Shown one piece after another: positions 47,806 to 59,200 of a stretch of DNA of 64,000 bases. The notes beneath the pieces were generated by a model. That model did no database searches and was not told the DNA's origin. It worked only from the letters and a program-made list of their open reading frames with translations. Numbering within the stretch: the first letter of the stretch is position 1; each line of letters opens with the position of its first letter. The translations under genes were made by a program, and so were the position numbers. Origin of the DNA: Diadema setosum (lineage: Eukaryota > Echinodermata > Echinoidea > Diadematoida > Diadematidae); NCBI RefSeq assembly GCF_964275005.1, contig NC_092686.1, positions 48,347,627 through 48,411,626 of the forward strand. The letters are read 5' to 3'.

Positions 47806-48309
47806 TCATACTCGTCATTGATATTACATCATAATCATTAGCATTATTATTATCATTATTATCCTCATACGTGTGCAGTATACGGATCTAAACAAAGAGG
47901 GAGAAAGATAGACGGCGTTTGTCAACACAAACTTTGAGGGACTACAGATTGAAGTAAATGACATTACTTTATATTTCATTTTAATGTCTCGACAGAAAAG
48001 ACGCTTCTGGATGACATTTTGAGGTCTGAAACACTACATACTGCTGTCTGCCTCCTCAAAATGGAAAAAATGAAAGGAAGGCAAAGTTCGCTCATATAAA
48101 TTTTAACAGTAGGCCCTACATTATGTTCCAATCATTATTGTTGTATTACGTGTAGGTGGAATGCACACTACAAGCACTGCTTTTTAGCATTATGCCCATT
48201 TCCAACATTTTCGTTTTCTGTAAACTTATATTTTAGTGTGTATTGTGATGTAATTTACGTATTAAATTTCTGTAAAATATTTATATATTTCTGTTGGAAA
48301 TTGAAAAAA

Positions 48310-48330
48310 AAATGAATGAATGAATGAATG
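48310..48330. repeat. AATG tetranucleotide repeat
   Basis: Five AATG units. Confidence 0.85.
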
Positions 48331-48624
48331 AAAAGTCCAATATTGAGCGTAAGTCGTGCTTCAAGAAAAAACAAACATAAATTTAACTTTCAGTAGATTG
48401 AGCATTACTTGCGATCAATCGCACAGTTGCTCATGAAACGCAATTTGCAGTTGATTGCAACTTTCGCTCAATCTTTATGATTTTACAGACCCCTGCTTTT
48501 TTAAGGTCCCACACAGCATTCCATGTATTTATATACCTGTGTCAATTTTTTAATCATATACAAAACAAAGTACATGTCTCCACGAGGTGTTTGTGCTATG
48601 TGTAAACGATTTGTGAAATTTGAT

Positions 48625-48874
48625 ATTGAATTGAATTGAATTGAATTGAATTGCATTGAATTGAATTGAATTGAATTGAATTGAACTGAATTGAATTGAA
48701 TTGAATTGAATTGAACTGAATTGAATTGAATTGAATTGAACTGAATTGAATTGAATTGAATTGAATTGAATTGAATTGAATTGAATTGAATTGAATTGAA
48801 TTGAATTGAATTGAATTGAATTTAATTGAATTTAATTTAATTTAATTTAATTTGATTTAATTTAATTGAATTGA
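48625..48874. repeat. TTGAA pentanucleotide array upstream of TMEM43
   Basis: About 48 TTGAA units, with CTGAA variants in the first half and TTTAA variants at the far end. It ends about 250 bp before the TMEM43 start codon. Confidence 0.95.
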
Positions 48875-49124
48875 TAGCCCAGTGAAAAATAGCCCGACTA
48901 GACGCCACGTGAAGCGCCTGTCGCAACTTCTGTACAGCGCGCCCGACAAGGACAGGGGAAAGACTGCACACCGCATCGCAGCCCACCGTACATCTACTTA
49001 TCAGGGCCTCAGACTATCTCATCTGTTAGACACGTACACATACTGTACACAGACTAACGTTAGTTTGGCAATGCTACGTCAACGTTGTTCGTATACAAGT
49101 GAGTTGGCTCCCAGGCCCACCGAA
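48875..49124 (+). promoter_or_regulatory. Probable TMEM43 promoter and leader
   Basis: A more GC-rich 250 bp lies between the TTGAA array and the start codon. It has no TATA box and stays open in the TMEM43 frame. Transcription start is not visible. Confidence 0.35.
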
Positions 49125-49139
49125 ATGTATCGCTCAAAG
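49125..49139 (+). CDS. TMEM43: TMEM43 exon 1: start codon
   Basis: ATG with G at -3 encodes MYRSK and splices at GTAAGT (49140). The same frame is open for 81 codons upstream, so translation could begin at 49069 (MLRQ) or 48882 if the transcript starts far enough up. Confidence 0.7.
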
Positions 49140-50174
49140 GTAAGTTTCGTCTGAGCTCACCTTGTTTGAGTAATTAAACTTCTCAATGACTTTGATGTTT
49201 ATTTAAACGGGCTTATTTTAGAGATGTGATAAAGGTGTTGTATGTGCCAGGTATACCAAAATAATTCATATCACTTTTTCAAAATTGTGGAATTAGATTG
49301 GTCCCACATATTTCCCTTTGTGTAATGTTCACTTTCAATTCAGTTCAATAAATTTATATCTAGATTCTAGAGCCTACTTATCTTTAATTAGGCTTAGACT
49401 GTAGTGATGACAGAATTCAATATGAGTCACTATAAATTTCTCCAAGTGCTGTATTCAACAGCTTCCTTTATTTCTTTATCAGTGCATGTTTGAATGTATC
49501 CATAATTATAAATTACTTGTAAATAAGATGAAGAGTAAACATACAGCTTTCTGCGATATGGCAGTCTGTCCCTTGTGGTCATCAAACTCTGAGTGTACAA
49601 AGTAAGTGTCCAGGCATAAGGTGACCAGATGATCAGGTGTTTGCATAATGCAAATCCATACATTTTCAGATGTAGCAGAAATTAGAGTTCCCACTAGGAC
49701 AATCGAATATGATTATTTCAAATAATATTGGCAAAAAGGCTAAACATATGGGAATAAAAAAAAAATTCATGAGAGAGAAATGGAAAAGAACAGTTATTTC
49801 TGATGTTAATCATGCCAGCATGTCTTTTTCATTTTTACAGTATCCGGATGATCCTGGAATGCACAATGCTGGGCGTGGTGGGTCTGTGCTGCCATCAGCC
49901 TTTGCTAAAAAGACTGACTTTACATTTGTGGAGCGTGTCAGCAATAGCTTCACTGGTTCCCTGCTAGGGATTGGATTGATTGTTGTTGGTGTTTTCATTG
50001 TGGTCCTGAATGAGGTATGGAGGAAAGGGATTGAAAAAAAAGTGTTTTTTTTTTTATTTTTTTAATTACACTGAATGAGTGTCACATGCTGGACAGAACA
50101 CTGTAGTAACTCTCAAATGTAGTGAAAGGATTTATGTATGTTGATTTCTATTTCCTTAATCTGATTTTGTTCGG

Positions 50175-50206
<32 letters not shown>

Positions 50207-53200
50207 CTTTTTTTTAGCATAACTTCGCTGGGGTGACAAGACCTTGTATCTGCAATTTTGGTGAAAATGACTTTTTTGCATTAATGGTCAGATAATCACT
50301 TAAGTGATGTCCTGTCCAAATCCTAGATGTCTTACCCCAAAAATGAAGCCACCACGGCATGTCAAAGGAATGTCTATCCCATAGGATACAGTGCTTTGGC
50401 TGCCATGTTTTTTTGCTCTCCTGAACATTTGACATTTTGTAGATACGAGGTCTTGTCGCCCCAGCGACGATACTTGAAATATGGTCAGTTTTCAACTGAA
50501 CTATGAACTTGGTCTTCAGAATAATTGTTTTGTTTTGTTTTTATCTGCCGAGGTTTACAGCCTCGCATTTACTCAAAGAGAAGAAAATTTCATTTGATGC
50601 CAACAATCCAATTGCTATCTTTTTGGTTCAGTATTTATGATTGTATGATTCTGTATGATATATAAAGCTCGGGGGAAAACACTGAGGATTTATTCAATAT
50701 TTAGCTTGTAGAAGCCAAGTAACAAGCTTTAAATACAATGAAGATAGAGCAGTGATGCTAAGAAGATTTCCTATTTCTTGGTGATGTACAATTTTATACT
50801 AAAGCATGAGAATCATTGTCTTCATGTGTTGTTAACATCTGAGCAAGTATTATAAATGTATGGAATTACTCATGTTGGTTACTGTTCCTTGCATTATCCA
50901 ACTTTCAGGGCTTGGCTGCCCATGTGTCATGGAAGCTGGAGGAAGGCCTTAGAAACATTATACCTCTGGAGTCCAGTCAGGTGGTGTTTGCAGAAAACAA
51001 CAACAAGCTTGTGCATGCGACTGGAAAACTGAGAACAACAGAAGTGAGTATAATACTATGTTCTGCTTCTAGTCCCTCTCTCCTGAATGGGGAGGTTTAC
51101 ACAAATATATATGTGGATTGATTGAATGCAGCAACATAAGTTGAACATCAGTGAAAGTTTGAGGAAAATTGGATACTCTGTTCAAAAGTTAGGAATTTTT
51201 CATGCTTTAGTGCCACTATGGCTGGATGAGTAGGTTGGAACAGCTTGTCACATCACACCAGAACAATGATATTTATTTTTAAATAAGAACAAGAATTTCA
51301 CTATATGCCATTTTTCTACCATAATGAAAGAGCAATTGACTTACCTCTTTTAGAAACCAGGGGAAATAATATTACCCTTGATATATGCCAACAAGTCAAA
51401 GGGTATACTGTATTATTCATATACATGTTTTGAAGTCACAGATTCTATATTATTAGATGTATTGTTTTATTCTATATGTACATGCCATTGCAAATGGGTG
51501 TTATATATATGCACTGTCATTGTTTTTGTTGATATGCTGTTTTGATGTTTATGAATATGTGTTTATTGTCCACGCAGGGCTCTACGAACAACAGTGTTCA
51601 ACTCACTGATGGACCCACCCAGTGAAAATAGACTAATGAATGAATAGATATAAATGAATAAAGGGACTTGTACTTTTATTTTTTTTAATCAAATTTTGTG
51701 AAATTCTCTTCATATCTTTTTAAATTGTTCTGGTGTGATGTCACAAGCAGTTGTAGCCTTCTCATACAGCCACAGCAGCACTAAAATTTTAGAAGTCCAT
51801 AACTTTTGAGTGGACTATCCAGTTTTCCTCAAACTTTCACTGATATGTTCTACTAATATTGCTGAATTCACTTAATCCACATGTGTATTTTGGTAAACTT
51901 CTCCTGTAATGATTCATTTTGGACTCTTTGCACTTGTGGTAGCTCAATACTAGTTTTTAGATACCACCATTATGTACACAAGTTACTCATAATTCTGGTG
52001 TTAAGGTTTGGCGATGAAACTATACATATCAAAAACATTCGAAGTATGAATGCAGATATTGATTTTGCAACTTCTCATTTTTTCTTCAGTTCTGGATTGT
52101 GTTGACCTCTGTATCAATTGCCAGAGAAGATTATAAAACAATTTTGTAGAAATATTTTCTGAGAAACTGAAGTAGCAGAGGTACTTTTATTTTGGATAAA
52201 AATATGTTTGTATGCAATTGACAAACATTGGTCATAATCTGTCTTAGCTGAAAAAGCTTCTAACCACCTTCTTTCACATATTGGTAATTTTAAAACAGGG
52301 ATTTTGGCCATGTTGATAACAAATCTGATTTCTGTCAAAGAGTTCAACAGAAGAAAAAAAAACACATCTCACATTACTTTAGATCTCTTCAAATTATCAA
52401 GTTATACTTTGGGAATAGAAAAAAAAATAAATGTGGGAAGGGTTGTTAGTTCAGGGAACCAAACATTTTCACAAACTGTTCAGTAGAGACAGATTACTCA
52501 CTCATTTTTTTTGACGTCAATGTGAAATGTGCAAGAGCACAGTATATAATTGGAATAAATTTAATGTCCTTCAAAAATTGGTATGTGTACTCAATTTAAA
52601 GACTTCCTTTCACAGTTATCTGATTTGACATCATGTAGAGACAAAGTAATTGCAAATTTTTGTGGATGTATACCTGTATTATTCATGGTAATTCATTTCA
52701 TAATATGTTCTCTTCATAGCCATTGGTCGACACAATATATGGCATATCTGTTCAAGCAGTCAAACTCCGTCGGCATGTTCAAATGTATCAGTGGGTAGAG
52801 CACCGGAGGTACAGTGAAGATTCAGATGAAGAGGTGCAGTATACATACAGTGAGTTGAACATTGATGTCCCTGTAGTTATATCTTGATGCTTGTCCACTT
52901 TTAACTACCGGTAATTGAAATCACCTTCATATTCTTCCTTTTTTTTTTTCTTTTTTTTTTTTTGAACAAGATGAATTGTAACTTATCTTCATCTTATGCC
53001 TCTAGCAATTATATTGAGAATCTCTTTCTACCTATGTTTCTTTGATAGTACAATGTAATGTGTTACTGTGAATGTCCAATTTCAGCTAGTTAACACTGAT
53101 GAAGTATTCCATCGTGCTTCAACCCTTTTCATGTTGCTGTTACATAACATTCCAGGTTTGTTGTCTTATCCTGTGTTTAGCCAAAGAATGGAGAGCAGAG

Positions 53201-56200
53201 CTGATTGACAGTGACACATTTGAGAATCCTGCCAGACATACCAATAAGAAGTAAGCTCATATTTCTAATATCCCTTTTATTTTCATGATATTGAAAACAG
53301 TTTTAGCCTTAGAAGATTTTTTTTTACTTCATTCCATTGTACTTCATTCCAGAAAGGACTGTAGGTTATTGTCCCGTGAGAATTATATAAAAAAGGACCT
53401 TATACAGCAATAAATTCTGTTGATGCACACATTTAAAAAAAAAGAGAAAGAGTAATAATGTGAAAATCATTTCATCCTGACCTTTTGCCCTCTATATACA
53501 ATCAAAGTTTTTTACTTTTGAGTTATCTTAAGATTGGAATTTAGAGCAAAAAATAATGAGGTGAGAAGTACATGTCTAGATAGTTTACTGGTTACTGCTG
53601 CATCAGTGCTACTTTGGCACAAATGGTACAAAAGGCATACCAGTAACTTCCAGTGCCTTATCTGTGGATAATAGCATCAAGGAGGTAGTGAGCATAATTA
53701 CTTCTTTGTACTTGTGTATAGTGCACTACAAAGAATCACAAGAAAACAACTTATATGCTAAATATGTGTTCTGTCTTTTCTCTTATCTATGTCACTTGTC
53801 ATTTTTTTTTGTCAGAGAGTTTTCCATCCAGGGAACCACATTTGTGGCCATTAGGGCATACCTGGGCAACTTCCAGCTGAAGGAGCCAATCAAAGAAAAG
53901 ATTGACAACTTTGAGGTGCACATGGCAACCCAGCAACCCACAGACAATAGGATCAAGCTTCACAAAGGCTTCTACTACTCCTCAGTTGAACCAACCAGAC
54001 CAATGGTATGTGAGGGGTCTTGGCTTTAATACTCATGCCTTGTTTAATTGGTGAAAAGATGTGACATCTGGTTGAGTTTATCTAACTTGTGCACTACATC
54101 ATAGAAGACATGAAGGTTAGGCATATGGTTAAAAAATATATATATAGAAAGCTAATAGGGTATGTTGATTTGGCTTTGTTTTTAAACATGCCACTAAAGT
54201 GACATTAGTCTTAACCCATTGAGGACGAGTTCCCAAGTATACTCGGGCAGGTGTCTATGGGAAATGCATGTTGTAGCAAAGTCAGTTCGTCTTCAACGGG
54301 TTAACACAGGGTCCTTAAAATCAAATCAAATTACATCTATTATTTTATTGTGAGTTATGTCTCAGGTGCCTGCTGTGGGGTATATCTCTTTCCTTGATGT
54401 TTGTCTGGCTTGCTCTTAGTACTGTCTGAATTCTGTGACATATAGTAACCTAGGGCAACAGAAGCTTTTTTGAAGGACATTAAAGTGTGATGTCAGAAAA
54501 TAGACCAAGAAAGCAGGAATGCTTATCATTTTAGTCAAGAACTACTCTCAAATCCCTGACACAAGATTGAGTTCATATTCCAATATTCAAGCCAACTTTG
54601 ATAATCCCTGTGTGAAGATTTGCACTGCTGTTGCAAAAGAGCTTACTTTGTACACTTCCCATCTCCTTGTAGCAGGGAGAGATAAATGATATGTGTTGAT
54701 CTTTGATATGAAGAGCGAGTACATGATGTATGTCATGGAGCTTGTTGAGGAGAGATATGTGAAATTTCTAAAGAGGGAAATGAAGCAACAGATACACAAG
54801 CAGCACAAAATGATCAATTTGAAAAGAAAAAGTCATGAAAATGTCATATTATTTTTCCTTGCCCCATGTAGATTGGAGATGTCCGTGTGACGTTTAGCTA
54901 CGCTGGAGTGAGTGGACCTGACACTAGTCCATTAGGACCGGCAAACAAGGTCAGCATTACAATCTGTTTGTGGTGATACAACTTACAGGGTTAGAACATG
55001 GAATTCAGGTCTTATCATGCTTTCCTGGCAAGGCTGTTTTCCTTTTTTTTTAAAGACTAGAACAAATGAGAAAATCAAAGATAAAGAAAATCCCCAAACA
55101 CATGGGGGGGGGGGGGGAAATCATTGTGGAACTGAAGTACTATCAGTTTTCAAATGCTTGATTTCTTAACCCATTGAGGACCAGTCCAGAGTATACTCGA
55201 GCATGTGTCTATGGGAAATGCGTGTTGTAGCAAAATCAGCCCGTCCTCAACAGGTTAATGAAAAAAATGGGTCAAAGCTGGAGTGATATTACATGACTTG
55301 AACCTGAAGGGTGAAGTAGATACAATGGAAAGCACATTTCTTAAGCCAAAGAAGCAAAAGGAAGCCATGTAATGTTATGAATTGTCTCAGGGATTTGGTG
55401 AGTCACAGGTGTTGTGAGCATATAGTTTTCTGATTTTCATGTTTATCATGGGCTGTATGCAACTTTGGACAGACATGGATTCAGGTATATTGTATAATGG
55501 TACACTGCATACCATTATGAAGCACTGTTATGATAAAGGTGTCTTTTCATGTAGTTCACTTTTCTTACCCATTGTTTATGTTGTGATAAACTTGTTACAG
55601 GTTAGCATCATAGCAAAGCAAACAGGGGCTATGCTTACCAGCTATATGGACCCCAGTGGAGAGTCAAGAGAGATGGTGTATATGGGAGAAAGTTCAGCAG
55701 AAGTAAGCACCTGTCATCAACTTCATTGTCCTTAAAGTCACAATGTGGGTATATAAGGCATACATATTCTGAAACAATTTTTGTCATTGAGTTTTGAGAA
55801 TTCCTCATCAGGGAGTTTTACAAGGGAACTCCTCTTCACATTCAAGAGATTCTGAGATCTTGGCTGTGTAGCCCGTGACGGCTGTCGAATTCTACCTGCA
55901 TATTGCCTTGGATGTATTCTGCAAGATTGTGTAGTTAGATTTCCTTAATCAATTCATTTCTATCATTGACTAATTATGCAACTTTATGTACACAATAGCT
56001 ATTTGGGCCTGTTAATGCTCATGTTATCAATTGGAGTGGTGGAAAAAGTTACTACAACAATGTCTAATATTGTACAACTTGGAAAACTGCTGTTCTCAAA
56101 TATATATTTTTATTTTGTTGTTTGGTTGTCTTTGCAATTTCTTACCTATCTCTGTGGTTTGAAAAATGTAACAAGAAACAAAAATTTTAGTGGACAACAC

Positions 56201-59200
56201 ACTGTGACCTTGACCTTAAAACTTCTACAAATATTCAGGCATGGTAAATACATGATTATATAATTGAAAAACAAACTTACAAACATAAAATGAGTTATTA
56301 CTATACGAGTAGTTCTTCTCATTCCATGCTAATTCATGCATTATACAGATGGAAAATTTCATTTTGGGGCACATGCATGACTGTGAAATGTCCTGAGGCG
56401 TGATACTTGTCAGTCTAAAATGTTAAAATTTGGTATCAGAGGATGTACAGGACTCTCTAGGCTCAAAAGTTATGAAAGGCGAAGTCGCAGGTGATGTAAT
56501 TACAGAAAAAACATGGGGGGGGGGGGGGGATTCCGTTCAAACTTGATGATTCATATTAAAATTGTAACCCCCCCAAAAAAACAAACCCCAAACATAACAC
56601 ATGTCCCTAGCATGTTTTTAGATATCAAAATATATTTTTATTTCTTCACTACTTTCACCTCATTGGGGTTAGAAATCATCTGGAAGTCTCCTCTAAAGTA
56701 CTGTATACGCCGAATATTTCGCGAGGTTTTTATTTTCGCGAATTTCACGTGTCAGCTGCTATTCGCGAAATTAAAAACACAGGAAAATATTAACTCTAGT
56801 GCCGATATGAATGTTACGTACGCGTATACATTTCTCCGTTCAGTACAGGACTCCATGATCCCAAATTTAACCACTCGCAAAATTGTCGGGAAGTGCCAAT
56901 TCGCGAAAATTTAGACACGCGAAATATATGGCGCATACAGTATTGCGTAGTGTGTTACAGATCTTCATGCAAAATGATTCTGTTTATCAGTCCTAATCAG
57001 TTCTGATCCTGGTGAATTTGATTTATTAGGAAATGCTGCTGAAACACTTCAAGATAAAGGATAACTTGACGTGGTCCCTCAGGGTTGGTGGATGGCTCAT
57101 GATCTTCCTAGGATTCTCTTTCATGAGACTCATCACATATTACATCAGTAAGTATTTCAAATTTGCCTGTGTTGAAGTGATTTTAGTCAAGCAGTGCTTG
57201 ACATTAGCGGTATCCCGGTGGCCCAGGGTCATGGGGACCACTGAAAATTAATGTTTGGCCACCAAATTTCCAAAAATGCTATTTTCTTTGGGCTAAATCT
57301 GGCACAGAAGATTCAAAATGAATTGTTATGCTTCTGTTTATTTTGGGCCATTGCATTTCTCTTTCAGGCCATCAAAATGTCAAATTTATAAGATTCTAGT
57401 GGCCCAAATGGGCCACTATATAGAAAAGTTAGTGAAGAGTCGTGTTGAGGGTTTGTTGATATGTTCAATCTGTGTTCTTTGTCAGTGAAGTCACTTTGAA
57501 TGATGAGCAAATGTTGGATTTCAGTGAATTCAGCAAATGAAAGTTTGATTTCATCAGATATAGATCCTGAAAAAAAAAAAAAATCTTCTAATGTTGGTAC
57601 CTGATGGCAGAGTTCGTATATGGTAGACACACGTTAATACTCTGTTTTTGTCTTAGGATGATACGCCATGATGAAGGTATCCATCTATAAGTGGTGGTTT
57701 CGTGGTCAATTAATGAACCCGCCATGCCATCCCTTTCTAGGTCTCTCAATTGCTGCGTAAACTTGAAGAGAACTTCATGTACAAGATTTAGTCATTACAT
57801 TATTGTAGATAACCTGATGAAAAGTTCCAATACCATAGCTATTTCTAAAGGGAAACATTAAGGAGAACATGATAGGTCACGGGAAACATTAAGGAAAACA
57901 TGGAGAACATGATAGGTCACAGCACACCATGTTGCTGATTACAGTCCATTATTCTGAAGTTTCGTTAATCCGAATATGAAATAAGGTTCGTTGATGCGAA
58001 AATGAAAAAAGGTTTGTCATTCTGATGGTTCATTAATCTGAAAATTACAGAAGATTCGCTATTCTTAAGGTTTGTTAATCCAAAAATGAAACTTGGTTCG
58101 TTTTTTTGAATGTTCATTGATCCAAAAAATGATATAAGGTTCATCATTCCAAAGGTTCTTTAATCCCAAAATGAAAAAGGGTTTGTTAGGTATGGTAGTA
58201 TGCAATGTCTACAATATATTTTTGGATTAAGGAACCTTCGGAATAGCAAATCTTATTTCATTTTCAGATTTATAATGAACCTTCGGAATAACAAAGCTTT
58301 GAAATAATGCCACAAATGTTTGGATTAACAAGTCCTTTTTCATTTTTGGATTAATGAACCTCTAGGTTTAGGGAATTTGCATGTGTTGAAATAACAAACC
58401 TTATTTTGTTTTCGGATTAATGGACCTTCGGAGTACCGAACATCACTCCATGGGTGTATGCAAGGGGGGGGGGGGGGGGGGGTCGGGAGGGTCGTACGAC
58501 CCCCCCCCCCCAAATTTTCAAAAGGTCCACTTTTTGTAAAAGACAGTTTTGTTTTTTGAGGGCTTTTTACTCTATATAGGCTTACAACGGGAAAAAAAAA
58601 AAGTGACCAGGTGGTGTTCCAGCAAATTGTCAAAAACTTCGTAAATTTCGTAACTTAGTTTTAATATGCCATAATTTACCTTATTTCTAAGCCGCACTGC
58701 CATGCCGAAAAAGGTGGTCACTTTTGTATGCACCAAATGGCCCCATTTTAAAATATAAAATTCAAAAACTCCCTACCGTGGGAGGGGGGGACACCCCCCT
58801 CCCACACCCTCCCCCCGCTCGGTCGCTCCGCTCCCTCGCAAAGGTAAAGGTCCAAAAAATTTGATTATGACCCCCCCAGAAAAAATCCTGGATACACCCC
58901 TGCACTCATATTCCAGTACCTGTTGTTGTGAAGCCATGTATGACTGTATGTCTGTATTTCAAGGGAGTTTACCAAGATTGCCCCGTGGAATGTGCATTTC
59001 AGACAGACAAGGACCAAATATTTACAGAGAACTCGATTAGCCACGTGTTGAACGTGAGCTGCTTTGCTCCGTGTGAAGCAGCAAAACTCTCCTTCATCAA
59101 GACTAAACATGCAAGGGAGTCTGTGTTAGGGACAACAACAATCTGTGCCCAGAAGAGAGCACACTCTGTACTTTTTGTGAAGGGCAAGAATGGATAGTCA

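Noticed and set aside
47581..47821. Poly-Leu, poly-Ile and poly-Tyr frames
   Set aside because: Produced by the TTA trinucleotide repeat.
48625..48874. Possible CRISPR-like regular repeat
   Set aside because: Units are five bases with no spacers: a pentanucleotide microsatellite in a eukaryotic genome.
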